From Apiosordaria backusii (lineage: Eukaryota; Ascomycota; Sordariomycetes; Sordariales; Lasiosphaeriaceae): 64,000 nt of DNA. The first letter of the stretch is position 1. Every line of letters begins with the position of its first letter. Below, piece by piece: positions 24,265 through 37,057 of the stretch. The DNA lies in assembly GCA_030549205.1 (NCBI GenBank), contig JAUKTV010000003.1, positions 1,674,001 through 1,738,000 of the forward strand, read 5' to 3'. The notes under the pieces were generated by a model, which saw only the letters and a program-made list of their open reading frames with translations, did not search any database and was not told the origin of the DNA. Position numbers and translations under genes: made by a program.

Positions 24265-27200
24265 TTTGACGGTGATGGGGTTGGTTGGTGTTGGTGATTT
24301 TGGGAATGGTGTTGAGGGCTTGATGGTGGTGTATTTGGCAAGGTTGGGATCTGGAAGTGTACGCCTTTATACCTAGCTTGTAAACCTCTAGTATTGCTGA
24401 GACATCTTGTCAATATGGTCGATCTGGTCAGCCGCGTCAACTGCTTAGTACACGCCAGCCATTTGTAAGCTGCCTCCTCTGTGGCTCCAGCTCGTCGCAA
24501 TCGTCTAATGCCTTGGACTCGTCTAGGGCTGGTGTTTCGTGGTGTTTTGTAAGCAACGTCACGGTTAGCATATGCCAAGCAACGCCTTTTTTCAGGCTCC
24601 CCAGTGTTGGGTGTGTAATCCCAATGGAAGGGCTGAACAAAGAGCGCGGAGTCGTCATCCCAGCACCCTCCCGAAAACAGGGCTGAAAACGCTAACTTCT
24701 ACAGGATAGCCAAGAAGCATGGCGGCGCAATTGGAGATGCCGCCAACGGGTCAACAACGTGTTGCGCGGACGAATGTTGGCCCGAGCGCCGGTGGAAGCG
24801 TGGGCTGGCAACATGATGAAGAAGCGTAGGCCTTGAAGGCAAGGAGGTCTTCATCGCAGCAAAGGGAATCACCAAGACAATAAAATTTTGAGCAGTGCAG
24901 CAGGTTTCGTCTTCATGGTCAAAAAAGGCTGGTAGCAGATGGCCGAGGTACCTACCTATGCTGTTGTAGGGCGGTAGGTAATTCAGGGGTTCCAGGGGCT
25001 CGTCCCACCCCACTTTCAACACCTGGGGAAGGTGCACCAGAGGCCCACGAGGGGTTTTCAGTTTGATTTTGACAAACTTCTGTAGCGGACGAGTTCTTCA
25101 CAAATCCTGGACTTCCTTGGTTTCTTCACTTCAACTTCCCAGACAGGTTTCTAGGCTTGTTCGCTACAGACCGGCCCCGAACCCCAAGATATCACCACCC
25201 CGATCGCTTCCTTACGTCCAACCTGTCCTTAGAAACCCACGTGTGCAACATCAGCGAATTCGAGACAAGACAGTCCGAGGGCAATGCTCTGAAAGTATCT
25301 GCAAACGCCAAAGTACTGGCAAGACATACCGAAGAAGACCACACACTCTGCATTCTCGTTGACAGATCCTCCGAATTGGATCTCTTCACCCTGGTCGAGA
25401 CAGGCAAACACCGATCCACTCGACGTGTCACAAACATCTCAGACATTGTCGAGACAACTCTGGTTATGATCGTACTGCGGCAGAGCTCTTCTGCGGTTGG
25501 CGGATGGCGCACAATCGATGTGGAAGAAAAGCTGATGGTTCTTAAAATGCACCACATCGGCTTCTGCCAGGATCTTGGGCTGTGGGCTTGGGTTTCGGTA
25601 AGGAATCGCTTGTCGTTGCACTTTTTCTCAGTTCTCCATTATTAGGCAATCTGATCCCAACCAATCCTTGTAACAGCAATTGGATAAGTACGTACAGTTT
25701 CTCGAGGATAATAGGATCCACCCCCCGGCTGCAGACGCCCCCGAAGGTCGGATTGCAGAGTGGTAAATCGTTGCTGGAAAGGTCTAGCTGTTATCGAGGA
25801 TGTGTGGCGACATAGCTCTACACAGCTTCACTGGCTCGATTGGTCAGGTCACCGGGGAGTTGTGCCGAAAGAACGCCGAGGAGATCACCCCCATCGTCCC
25901 AGACCTCACTGGCCAACTCTTCGGTTGCTGAGTTCGTTGTTGCGTGGGATTCTTATGCAAGTATGCCTTCCCCCATGTTCTTCGAACTAGGATTCCAGCA
26001 AGAGTTTGCCGCTGACTGATTGTGTACCAGACATTCTGGAGACCAGTGAAGAGGTATGTTTCCACTTCCCTGCGTCGAGAACCATACGCAGCGGCCGCCG
26101 TTTCTAACCGGAATCCAGGCAAAACATCCCTCCGGAAATGCACAGGTACCATTATGGGATTCCGATTCGATCGATATTCGTATACGCCTGCCATGCTGAC
26201 GATGGCTTTCTACACATTCCCGCTTTGGTCCGAGCGCCTCTTCTCTGTTTTGGCCAGATTGGGGACAGCCATACTTCAAGCTGCCCCCTCTCTTACCTGG
26301 ATCAAGATCCTCAAACACGATGATTCCATCGAATAGCTATACACATTTATTAACGAGTTTCTATTCGCTGTAGAGGAGGTCATTACTGTACCTACGTGGC
26401 GGATTCATTATACCGTCTTCCAGCATCAGCATTAGACCACAACAAAGACACCGCGTTCTTCCCCCCACCACTCATTTCATCTCAAGTGTCGGTGTCAGAA
26501 GACAGATTTTTCCTGGTGTCAGCGGCGTCTACCATCGGCTAAGGGTCTCAGTAGGTCCTCAAATACGAGGGACCACGCGTTCGAAGCGCAGCGTGAAGCT
26601 ATCCTTGGGCTCGGGATTAAGCTGACGAGTATGTGGTAGATCATCACATGAGTGTGGCATGTCGGATTATGTACCAAACACATCTTAATGCTGGGACCGA
26701 GCAGCATGCCTACCTTAACCCGGTAAAGCCGTTGAGGCTCAAATGACCCGTGGCATCAGCATGCGCCTCTTTCTGTTCCAAGCTTCGAAACACGTTTTGG
26801 TGTTACACAGGAGAACGCCCGCTGACTTCACACCACACTTCGGGTACTGACTAGCTCATTGGGTACCAGATAAGGAAACACTTCATAGGTAAGCACATGT
26901 ACTTGAATTGGAAGGTCTTGCTGTCATGAACATTGTACGGATATGTTTTCCGCTTTCCGATTCACCGTCTGTCATATTCAGATTGTACCCTGGCATGTGC
27001 CTCCTCCGCATTGTGTAATTTCACGACTAACAGATATCGGCTGGATGCTATTGCCTGCGGCTCCTAATGTCGTAGTGACCATGAACCCTCCAACTTAACG
27101 GACGAGATACCTTGACACACACCGAGACACATCGACGCAGTGGTTTTGCTCACGTCCTCACCGTGATTTCGATGTTTCGTCCGATCATGCGCATCCCAGT

Positions 27201-27573
27201 TCCGCGTCGCTGGGATACGATCCTGGCAACAATGCTACCCAGTGCGGATGTAAGGATTGGTCCAAGAGTTTTGCCACAGTATAAGGCTGATGACAAGGCC
27301 GCGAGCTCCGATGTTGAATGACAGGGGAGAGCGTGAGGACATCACGAGCACGCCAGGCCTTAGTAATGCCTGGCGGAAGATGCAGTAATGGCGTTGAAGT
27401 TTACGGTCTCAGTCTCGCAGTCTGCCATCAAGGAAGGATATAAAGAGGAACATCATACCCAACCTTTCCAAACTCTCATCCTCACCATTACCACACTCGT
27501 CTCCATCGCAGCACTCTTCAATCTCCTTTTTCAGTACATTCTCGAGCAAAAGATCCTCGTTTCAATCACAAAA
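24265..27573. other. Long intergenic stretch with coding-like fragments only
   Basis: No intact gene is visible. A 162-codon plus-strand frame at 25,157-25,645 (with LVDRSSELDLFTLVETGKH) and a segment near 25,790-25,920 reading IALHSFTGSIGQVTGELC then EEITPIVPDLTGQLFG look protein-like but cannot be joined convincingly. The plus-strand frame at 26,022-26,336 may belong to the same remains. I recognise no family. The upstream part serves as promoter of the NmrA-like gene. A TATAAA at 27,439-27,444 probably belongs to the secreted-protein gene that follows. Confidence 0.4.
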
Positions 27574-28260
27574 ATGAAGTACCTCACCGCCTCCGCCCTC
27601 CTCCTCCAAGCCACCGCCCTCGCCGGCCCCATCGTCGAAGCCCGCCAGAGACAAGACTTCGCCGTCTTCACCCGCGTCTCCAGCTTCCGCGGCCAAGGCT
27701 GCGAAGGCGCCACCGTCTCCTTCGACGAGATCAACCAAGTCGCCACCGTCACCTACCCCAACTACGGCGTCGTCCTCCCCCAGCCCCGCGAGGAGTCCTG
27801 CTCCACCACCCTCCAAGTCCGCTTCCCCACCAACGAGTGCACCAGCGGCACTGCCATCGGGACCACCTCCGGAACCGTCAACGTCGCCGCGGGTGTCTCT
27901 GCCTTCTTCACCGCCCGCGACTACGCCATCCAGCCCACCATCGGACCCATCAACGACGTCAGCCCCAACGGCCGCTGGGATGGCCCGTTCTCTAACGAGT
28001 ACGCCCTTACCGACAACATCGGCTACACTTTCGAGCCGACCACTCCCGAGAACAGCCTGGTGAACTTTACTGTTTTCGGTGATTTGAGCTTGCAGCCTGC
28101 TACTGGCCCTGTTGGGTCGCTTACCAGCAGGCAGTACGTCTTTGACATTCGCACTCAGATTCCTTGCTGTGAGTTTTTTCCCGTCTCATCTTTCCTTTCT
28201 AGCGGATCATTGATGCTGACCAACGACCAGAAATCGCTACCTGAAAGCAGTGCTGACTAG
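27574..28260 (+). CDS. Secreted DUF4360-like protein
   Basis: ATG at 27,574 opens with MKYLTASALLLQATALAGP, a clear signal peptide. The frame is open 62 codons further upstream, but a TATAAA at 27,439-27,444 lies in that extension, so the later start is preferred. The mature part (SSFRGQGCEGATVSFDEINQ, an internal CSTTLQVRFPTNEC segment, a C-terminal QIPC) resembles the DUF4360 family: small fungal secreted proteins with paired cysteines and unknown function, often expressed during contact with hosts or stress. Coding density (G/C at third positions) is strong up to QIPC at about 28,166. GTGAGT follows there, with AG acceptors at about 28,200 and 28,230; splicing would end the protein within a few residues. 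The unspliced frame ends at 28,260. The C-terminus is therefore uncertain. Confidence 0.75.
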   Translation: MKYLTASALLLQATALAGPIVEARQRQDFAVFTRVSSFRGQGCEGATVSFDEINQVATVTYPNYGVVLPQPREESCSTTLQVRFPTNECTSGTAIGTTSGTVNVAAGVSAFFTARDYAIQPTIGPINDVSPNGRWDGPFSNEYALTDNIGYTFEPTTPENSLVNFTVFGDLSLQPATGPVGSLTSRQYVFDIRTQIPCCEFFPVSSFLSSGSLMLTNDQKSLPESSAD

Positions 28261-31200
28261 GTACATGGATGACAATGAAGGGAGCAGGCCACCAAATGGG
28301 AGGCGCCGGATGGGTGGCTGGGCAATGTGAGGGTGGGGGAAAACAAACTTCAGCCACTCGTTTACATTTATACTTTCGACCTCTAGATTTCTGTTATTCT
28401 CAGCTTTCTAGATTCTTTGTCTTGTATTTTCACGCTCCATTGGGCACACGCGGTTGGAGATTAGCTTCATTCTAGGTACCTACAAAATCGGAAACCCCTT
28501 GCGCAAGGAACCCATCGTTGCGACTGCAGTGATGTGACCCCGGAATCCTCATTGCGGCGGTACACTCGTATCTGGATACTACCTGCCCTTAGGCACACTC
28601 TTCAGCCACGGGGTTTTAGTACTACGTGTAGTGAGGAGATAGTGTCTCAAAACGAGCTCTAAATGCAAAAAGTCAAGGTTTAACAATAGAGATGTAATGC
28701 ATTGAGGTAACTTCAAGCCACAAAAGCATACCTAGCAGGTAAGATCAATCTGAGCATTTCCAACCTTTAGCCTTTAGGGGTCCAATGTTTTGCTTAAGAG
28801 TAGAATGGATAGCAGTGAGAAAGGCCAGGGTATTCCTTACCTCCTGGCATCGTTAATGAGGTACACGTCCCAAAACGTCACACAAGACACCAAACGCTCA
28901 CAGTCATGAGTCAGAGACCTGTTCCTACACAATGATGAGAGCAAGACGGAAGATCAAGAACAGAACTTTCATGCATTCTGTATCATACAGTAATGATCAC
29001 AACAACCTTTGATACAAAAGCCAATCATACTCGCATCTCCGCCGCTGTACAATCTCCACACCACCGTTCCATGGCTGCCCCAAGCCCTCTTCTTCCAAGT
29101 ACCCCCAAAATTCCTAATAATACAGTAGTAAGGACAATAAGAAATGTGCTAAATACAAAAAAGATAAAATACAGTCATAATGCAAAGAAAGCAAAATACC
29201 AAAAGAATAATTAATGCCCCTACACCTATCCTACACCACCCAACAGCTCAACCAAAGTCCAGGAGCTCGCTCGCCCTCGCCGAACAAATCATCCCAACCG
29301 CCCAAACCCCTCCTGCGTTGTACTTTTCTTTCAGCTGGCCATGCCCACGAAGCTCGACGCCTTTGGTGTTGACGTCTTGTAGACATTTTGAGAGCTTCCT
29401 AGGCCGGTCCACGGTAGACGCGACGCGGATCTTCTTTTTCAGTTGCGGCGGCTGCTCGAAGCAGCCGCCGCACCCAATGCTCACAGCCGAAGCCATATTC
29501 ATGGCAGCCATGGGTCTACCAACCGGGTACACCATTGCAGCCTGGCCTCGAATCTGCATTTGTGGCTAGGCGCACCGTGCTGCAAGCGTGGGGATGGGGC
29601 GTGTGCAGGCGGTTGAAACTCCAGAGGTGATCAACCCCGTGTCGTCGGTGGGACTCCAATGGTTTTGAAACATCAGTTCGCGACGGAAAGACATCGGGAC
29701 CAGGTGCCGTCCCCATTCCTTGAACCTGGGAGCATCGAATTGGAATCCGAACGGCTCCAGTCGAGAGATAATTCACCTATCAGTGCATGGCCGTTCTTAG
29801 TTGGTGGAGTGATTTGTCTGCTTAATTGCGATAATGAACGAGACCTTAACCTGCTAAATAGCCCGTATCGCTTTGGCGGGACGCTGGCTTCTTAGAGGGA
29901 CAATCGGCTGCAGGAGCTTGACAGTAGCGTCGAGTTGCGTTGGGTCCCCGGGCATCACTACCAAGTTCAGCCTCACCAAAAAGCGGACGTTGGAATCCTG
30001 GTCCGCTGAGAGACAGGCGCGGGGGAGGGGGAGGGGTGCCTTGGGAAGAGGGGTGCCAGATAGGTCCTCTGGGCGGAGGGGTGCGCGCTCTCGGTTGTGG
30101 GCGACGCAGACGGCGCGGAGCAGATTGCTGAGACCATCGAAATGGTCACACTGGTGATTGGAGTCATTTATCACGAACATGACGGCCATCAGCGGTCGGC
30201 CATTGTCCTCGGCTGCCGCTGGAACGGATCGTGGTGTAAGTAGAGTTCTGGGAGAACACAGGCAACAAACAATACAGTACATGTGGGTGAGCAAAGTCCC
30301 CATGGGAACCTGGACAGTACTCGCAGCTATCGGGGGGCAGTCCTCCGCACGGTTCTGGAAAGGAGGACATGTATGGTGGTTGACAGGGACTGCCAGGGAG
30401 AACTACGCTTGCGTGAGTGTCATTGACAACCGCCGTATAGTGTAACCAGTTGGTCTCGGCCGTGTTGGGGAGCCGTGGCGCGGATTTTGAAGGCGGTGTC
30501 TTCGAAGTGTTTGACCTGAGCTGGCCAAGTCGCTTGTGTGGGCATATGTCCATTGCTAGGGAGCTTAGGGGGGTTTGGCGCCTTGGGGTATGTCGTCTCG
30601 ATTTTTTGCCGTGAAGCTCTGATAAAAGCTGAAACTGCGCGAATGCAAACACCAAGACTTATTACGAAGTGCCATCCGAAGTGTTCAGGGAAGAGAGTGA
30701 CACCACCCAGCGTCGGCACATTCAGAGGGCCTGGACTCCAGGAGCGAGACAACGAGGGACGACTGAAAGTGTAGAGGCTCCCCCTTGTGCTCCGAGGTTG
30801 GGCTCTCTAGGTGGTGGGGTGATGGTTCAACCTGTTTTGCAACCACGTCTGCTTATAGAAGAGTTGACGGCTTGAAGAATTTCGGAGCAGGTCCTTTTGC
30901 AGGAGTCCAACTTGACGCCATGTAAGGCATGTGAAAGGTAAGTTGTTAACTGGCGATCGAGAAGTTCTGAAGCGGCTGGAAGCGTTCCGAAGAAAGATGG
31001 TCTTGTTAGGACGGTGCTCCAACGGTCATGTGCTGTGCAGATGCTTCATGTGGCCCACGGGATGCCGAGGAAGTCCAGGATAATTTGGGGAAATGCATGA
31101 GAGTCCGTTTGTTGTGGTACGAGTCGGTGTACACGTAGACTCCACCACATGGCTCGACCCAACAAATACTAACATCTTGCAGACTAAGTGTGCAGTCTAG

Positions 31201-32537
31201 TCCACTTGTACATCTGATGAACTTCCGTCCTTGTCAAGGGGCGTGTTGGGGGAGGACATGAAGATTGTCAGGTAGCAGCCCTCAACACGGACGCTGTACC
31301 TCTAAGGCTTCCCTGTCGAGACGGCACGAGATGGAGCATGTGAGCTTAGGTAGGCATCCCACGTGGCCTGAAGAAATCGATGATAGAAAGATGTGCACCC
31401 TGAAGCAGCGTCCCGCGCAGGCTGGATTGGTGACAGGTTCTCTCAGCTGTCCTCGACAACCCGAGTGGGTGGCCACGCTCGGGATTGTAGTGCGGGATGT
31501 CGAGATAGAAGAGTGGTGAAGCTGCTCTTGGACTTGGGCGTGCCGGTCGAAGCCCGAAAAAGCTTGACAGTGCTCGAGATCGTGGCGAGGACTCTCAGAA
31601 AAGTAGACACAAAATTGGAAGGCTTGAATGGTAAGATGGCGAACCCCGTAAGCCACTGGAAACTCGGTTCCCTCACCAGTAGAAGTCCCAGTAGACTTGA
31701 CTCGGAAGGCTTGAGATCCTGCCACCCAAAACAGGGTGGTATCAAGGCCGCGAAGAGATGATAGCGATACCGATATTGATGCCAATAATGATGGCAATAG
31801 CAATGGCAGGAAGAATGTCGATAACGATGGCGATAGTGATAGCGATAGAAATGTTATTGTAGCTGTCAATGCTCGTTGTCGACCCGAGACAGCGCCCGAA
31901 GAAAGGCATACCGAGAAAGCGTGGCATGTTGGTGGTCTCGTACCCGGACTGACCCATAGTGATTCCTTTGTTGCCGTCCCGGCCCGCAAACACTCTGGAA
32001 GCTTCTTGCGCTGGTTCAGTGATGTCAGCTGAGGATCCTCCTGCCCAATGTCATTGATCATGTTGTGCCAAAGTTCCTCTCGGCGAGAGAGTACAACTTA
32101 AATCCCTTAACGAGGAACAATTGGAAGGGAGAACCGGCAGCCAAACCTCTCCTCGGAGACCATAAATTATGGCTTGAACCACCACTTGAACCACCACTCA
32201 ACACCGAGTCTAAGATAAGACATGTGGAACTGAATATTGAAAAGATTCGACGACCATGATGAAGGCTGGAAACAGTCAAGACCCAAGCAAAAGTTGGAGA
32301 GAGCCGGAGGGTGAAGGTAGGTATAGATGGAGTCGAGCAGAGAGTCGCCATCCCTCGTGTACGAGAGGACGGGGGTAAGGGTGGTGATCGTGATGATAAA
32401 GAGATAGACGAAGATGTCGTGCGTCTGGTACTCCAAAACCTCAACGCCTGAACCAAAGAACGACTGTGACCCGCCCCTGCATTGCGAATTGTTGCCTGGA
32501 TATCGCCCAAACACCATGGCCCGCACAGAACGTGAAG
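28261..32537. other. Intergenic stretch, no confident gene
   Basis: Several overlapping frames of 100-260 codons occur on both strands, but none has a recognisable domain or a clean start. The most protein-like are minus-strand frames at 29,854-30,303 (FVINDSNHQCDHFDGLSNLL) and 30,420-30,752. Together they might be exons of an unidentified or decayed gene. The 259-codon minus frame at 31,282-32,061 runs across a simple repeat and is likely spurious. Confidence 0.35.
31757..31852. repeat. Imperfect GATAGC/GATGGC hexanucleotide repeat
   Basis: Runs such as GATAGCGATACCGATATTGATGCC and GATGGCGATAGTGATAGCGATAG make an impure hexamer microsatellite. Translated on the minus strand it yields an artificial-looking Ile/Ala-rich hydrophobic stretch, which should not be taken for a membrane protein. 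Confidence 0.7.
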
Positions 32538-33859
32538 TCAAACAACCCCCATGATGAATCTCTCAGCCAATGCACCCGCGGCACCGCAACCAACAACAAT
32601 CCATGTCCACTTGTTGTAGATCTGGCTCTTGTCTGGCCAGAAACTGTTTCGCTCGCGCCGGTAGCGGTCAAACTCAATCTTCTTGCTGACATCCTCCGAG
32701 GAGTATCTTCTGGCCCGACTGTACTCGTCGATCTTGTCACCACCGACGTAGCGGAGATACAGGTAGTTGGCCAGCGGCCCTAGCACGGCGATCGGAGTCA
32801 GGAGGTCGGAAGCATAGAGCATGAGTGGGAACGACAGGTGAACGAGGGCGTCGCCGAGATAGCTGTGAAGACCATTTTGTCAGTATGAGAGGGTAGTTAC
32901 GGTGAGGGCAACGGCGAGACTTACTTGGGATGCCTCACAATCCCCCAAACTCCCTCTTTGCAGATCTTCTCCTCTCTGTTTTCCCTCTCCCTGCTAAACG
33001 ACACCTTCCTTCCATCAACACCCGCCTCCGCGGTCCAATCTGGCTGTGTGAATTTGACACCATTGCCATTCTCCTTCTCCATACTGTCCGCTTGGCTCCG
33101 AGTGCCTGAGCCAATGCCAATTCCCTTGCCCATCTTGAACCGATCCAGCTGCCAATCGGCCAAGACTTCCATGGTCAAGCCCATGGTGAACAAGCCCACT
33201 GACAACGCCTGGGCCCAACCCTTCTGTGTGGTGGTTGTCAACGACTGTTGGATGACAGCACCAGAGTAATACCCCAACCTAAACGGTGTGACAACAGGCA
33301 AGCTGATGAGACTCAACCAGCCAATCTCTGGCATGAACATCTTCCACCAAATGCGGTTCCAACTGAAGCCATGCTGACGCTTGAGGGACTCGTAGGCGGG
33401 CTTGTCACGTCCTTTCTCCCTCTTGAGCATGCGAGAGAGCACTCGGTAGAAGAGCCTTCCTCCCCAGAGCGTCACACCCGCGAGGACCAGCTTCTCAGGG
33501 CGGGCGAGAGCTTTGTAGGCAGTGGGGATAGAAACCGGATGATGTGCAAATGAATGACGGAAGACAGCCGACCACCAAGCGTTCAAAAGGGGGCCGAGGG
33601 GCCAGATGAGATCTTTGACCTCAAGGCGGTTAGTCAGGCGGGCAACAGTGTAGGCTATTCCTGCAAGAGAAGAGTTGATTGCGAGCGATGGGAGAAGGGT
33701 TGAATGTATCAATAGACCCGGGCACAAGAGAGAGGTCTTGAGAGTTGTGCTGAAGGTGGGACAAGCGGTCCGGGGACGTGATAAGGTGTGAAAATCGGAG
33801 GGATCGTCAGAGACGTAGCTGTGGCCACCCCAGGGGTTGGAGGTCGATTTGATCACCAT
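32538..33859 (-). CDS. DUF1295 / steroid-reductase-like membrane protein
   Basis: Exons 32,925-33,859 and 32,538-32,862 encode 419 residues. The 62-nt intron starts GTAAGT and ends CAG; splicing produces GIVRHPNYLGDALVH, the RHPNY-GE signature of DUF1295 and steroid 5-alpha-reductase C-terminal domains. Several hydrophobic segments are visible (for example IGWLSLISLPVVTPF, WAQALSVGLFTMGLTMEVLADW, LLTPIAVLGPLANYLYLRYV). A charged insertion of about 50 residues (KEKENGNGVKF region) separates the last two membrane blocks. The family comprises ER or plasma-membrane enzymes related to sterol and fatty-acyl reductases; the substrate here is unknown. An open frame extends 76 codons upstream, but MVIKSTSNPWGG at 33,859 is a better start because the extension has weak coding character. 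Confidence 0.87.
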
Positions 33860-34437
33860 TGTAGAGGACTGATGGTCAGTTGATGGCGATGGTTTTGGAC
33901 AGGATCGGGACGGAAGCAAACTGAAAGAGGTCGAGGCGGTTTGCTCGCTGCCGGTGCTGAGAGATCCAAGAAAGAGGAAAAGGATAATGTGTAACACTGG
34001 AATTGGGAACAGATTAGCATCCTTCCAGATAAAACGCCAGTTTGCAAAGAGTGACGTCGAGGTGTGCGCACCGACTGCTCCGGGCACAGAACGGCCGATG
34101 ACGCCAGACTCCAGTGATGAAAAGCACGTACCTGTTAATATTGATGGTGATATCCATGCAGATGCGGTAAGGATGGTTGGTTAAGAGATGGTTTTCCAAA
34201 GTAAACCGGAGGCAATGAGAAGATGATCAAAGACCCGCTCTTCCGAGGCTTCGTCCCTGAACAGAGTCAGTGTGCTGGGTGGAAGGCGTGGAAGTAAAGG
34301 ATGGCATCTCACCAGGTCCAGACACGATGAGGATTGACAGATTGAGACCTCATTCTTGATTTCGTGGTTGGTGATGCATGTATTTTTCGTCGAGGAAGAA
34401 AATCCAGTCACGCAGCGAAAGAGCGGAAAGTTATCTG
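33860..34437. other. Upstream region of the DUF1295 gene
   Basis: No gene is seen. The open frame of the DUF1295 gene continues to 34,087 but looks like leader sequence. This stretch should contain its promoter and the 3' side of the decayed gene that follows. Confidence 0.4.
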
Positions 34438-35247
34438 TCAAGTCACGCAACCCGGAAGCAACATTCCTTCCAGTTTGGAAACATCATGATAGGAAAGAGT
34501 GCCAGCGCAGTTACTCGTAGGGGCTAGGAAGGCTGTGCGGTCCTGCCGACCTAGGTCCACAATATCGCAGGCCCTAATATCAATGGGTCCGGGACCGCCC
34601 CATGGCTTTCCACTGCTCCAGTCAGGAGCAGTCTGTCCTGCTCGCCTGAGGAAAGACTCAATGTCCTCGAGCACGGGAACCTGGAAACGCCGAGGTGGCT
34701 AGTGCAAATTGCCTCCAACACCTGGTCGACGATGTCTAGCCAGCTGTCTACAGAGACATCAGTACGCTCGATCCTGTATGGGACCTTTTCGGATCTTTCT
34801 ATGCCCGCGAGTTCAAAGCAGCCATCTTCCACCGGTACCTGCCTATCTACCCAGCTCCTGGCAGCGAGAACTGTTGCCTTTCTCGGTCACCTCAGGTAAT
34901 GATACTATTTACAGGTGCATCCCGGCAAACAGATTACCTAGGAAGGGCTTGCGTATAAGACGGATCTTTGTTTCGCCTTTCAAACATGCGATCAGCTACC
35001 TAGCTAACAGCTTATCGAAGGTCACCAAAGTTACAGGCTTTCCATCGATTGAACCAGCGTAGGACAACTGGGACACTTCTCGCACCACGGTCAGGACATC
35101 AGCGTTCCTTGGCGATGTTGGTTCGATAGGGGCTTTACTGCACGATGTGCGATTGGCTGCTTTGGGCTGTGTGAGACCAGATATGATCGTGGGGGCTTGG
35201 CTTGGCCCGAAATCCAACAGGATGTTGGTCCATATGGTGTGTAACAC
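34438..35247 (-). pseudogene. Decayed or unrecognised gene, minus strand
   Basis: Three coding-like pieces follow one another on the minus strand. They are 35,247-34,996 (DVLTVVREVSQLSYAGSIDG, then a TAG in a position where the text continues LIACLKGETKIRLIRKPFLG), about 34,880-34,690 (VLAARSWVDRQVPVEDGCFE), and 34,680-34,438 (VLEDIESFLRRAGQTAPDW through TAFLAPTSNCAGTLSY). The last two are out of frame by one base near 34,680, with no good splice sites between them, and the only short intron-like gap upstream (about 31 nt) is below normal intron size. I therefore favour a pseudogene over an intact multi-exon gene. I do not recognise the family. Confidence 0.35.
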
Positions 35248-35414
35248 GAGGTCGGTGGTTACCCCTCAGAATCTAGAGTCCTAAGAGCAAGCACATTGGC
35301 ACTGACTTTTTTCCTTTCCAAAGCTCAGTGCGCGGCGGTCCATAATCAATTTTTGCCGAAGCCTCCGCGAGACACCAAGAAGATTAAGGACGGGACGGCG
35401 GCAGCGATTTAGCA

Positions 35415-37057
35415 ATGGAGACAATCACGACCTGGCCGCTTCTGACGGCTATCATCGGCGGACTCTGCTGGATGATGATCACCGGCATCCGGCGTCTCTA
35501 TTTCCACCCGCTGTCCAAGTTCCCTGGTCCAAAGCTTGCGGCACTTACTCTGTGGTACGAGTTCTATTGGAATGTGATCAAGCAAGGGCAGTTGATGTGG
35601 AGGATTCAAGAGATGCACAAACAATATGGCTCTATCGTCCGGATCAATCCCCACGAGCTACACATCCTCGATCCACAGTTCTACGACGAGCTCTACGGAT
35701 GCGGCGTTGACTCGAAGCGCAAGCTCGACAAGTACGAATGGTGGACCAGACTTGCTGTGTCAGGCAGCTCCAGCTTCACAACCGTGTCACACGACCTCCA
35801 TCGACTTCGTCGGGGGGCTCTCAATCCCTTTTTCTCTGTGGCATCCGTCACCAAGCTGGAGCGACCGCTAATAATGTCCAAAGTGGAGAAGCTTTCTGCT
35901 AGATTAGCAAAGATCGCTGAGTCTGGAGAGATCTTTCGCCTCGATGCCGCATTGATGGCTCTCACTATGGATATCACTTGCGACTATTGCTTCGGGAGAG
36001 ACCGGAATTACCTCGACAAACCTGACTTCGAGCTACAGTATAAACAGGCCGTCATCGGCGCTACGGACGGGTGCTTCTTGCTTATGCAGTTCCCCTGGAT
36101 CCCATCTGTCATGAATCGCATCCCTCTGTCAGCCGTCAGGTTGGCAAGTCCGGGTGTGGCCTACATGTTGGACCGAGAGAACGATATGGCCGAGCAAGTC
36201 AGACCGATACTTGCGAGAACAACAAACGAAAAGGCCGGCACCCATACTATCTTCCACACCTTGCGTGACAACCAGAGTCTGCCACCGGAAGAGAGAACGC
36301 TCGAGAGGTTGTGTGGCGAGGCTACACTTCTAACTGGGGCAGGATCCGAGACTACGGCTCAGACGCTGACGAGAATGTTCTTCTACTTGAAACACGTTCC
36401 ACACACGTTGGAGAAGCTGAGAGAGGAGTTGGACGCGACCATCCCCCACGAGAATGAAATCCCGTCTTGGAGCACGTTGCAACAGCTCCCATATTTGGTG
36501 GGACTGCTTACCCCGTTCTTTGCTTTGGGACGCTCTGGCTAACCTCGTATCATACACAGACAGCAGTAATCAAGGAATCCCTCCGCACCTCCTACGGCAT
36601 TACCACACGACTTCCCCGAGTGGCACATGAAGACATCATCTACAAGGATCATGTCATTCCCGCCGGCACCCCTGTCTCCCAAACCGCGACCTTTATTCTG
36701 ATGGACCCGACGGTATTCCCCGAGCCGCATATCTTCAAGCCGGAGCGTTGGTTGGGTTCGGACAAGAAACTGGACAGATATTTGGTGCCGTTTGGGAAGG
36801 GGTCAAGGAGCTGCCTGGGAATCAAGTAGGTACCGTTTATGGTATTTCACCACGGAGCTGAAAACTGACGAACCACTCGCAGTCTAGCCTACGCGGAAAT
36901 GTATCTGGCAACGGCAACACTTGTCAAGCGATTTGACTGGGAAATGTACGACACAACGCTGGAGAGGGATATTGTTTGCAAGAGGGACTCTTTTGTTGCT
37001 CTTCCGGATTTCGATAGTAAGGGGGTGAGGGCTACGCTGACAAGGCGCAGAGTGTAA
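35415..37057 (+). CDS. Cytochrome P450 monooxygenase
   Basis: Three exons (35,415-36,497; 36,560-36,825; 36,883-37,057) encode 507 residues, the usual P450 length. Introns are 62 and 57 nt with GT/AG ends. An N-terminal membrane anchor (LLTAIIGGLCWMMITGI) precedes the hinge YFHPLSKFPGPK. The I-helix oxygen-binding motif is GAGSETTAQT (about residue 305). ExxR is KESLR (E367 to R370), formed across the first splice junction. PERW sits at 422-425, and the heme loop FGKGSRSCLG places the cysteine ligand at C446. The hinge and overall pattern resemble fungal P450s of the trichodiene-oxygenase-like group, which modify terpenoids and other secondary metabolites at the ER with a P450 reductase. The substrate is unknown, and that subgroup call is by resemblance only. 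No terpene, polyketide or peptide synthase is nearby. Confidence 0.93.

Noticed and set aside
23946..24578. Long minus-strand frame overlapping the NmrA-like gene
   Set aside because: A Ser/Pro/Thr-rich shadow of the true exon in another frame.
25730..25815. P-loop-like VGLQSGKSLLE reading on the plus strand
   Set aside because: Too short, not preceded or followed by any NTPase motif, and the frame closes soon after.
31282..32061. 259-codon minus-strand frame with Leu/Ser-rich hydrophobic run
   Set aside because: It crosses the GATAGC microsatellite, which alone creates the apparent membrane segment; no family features.
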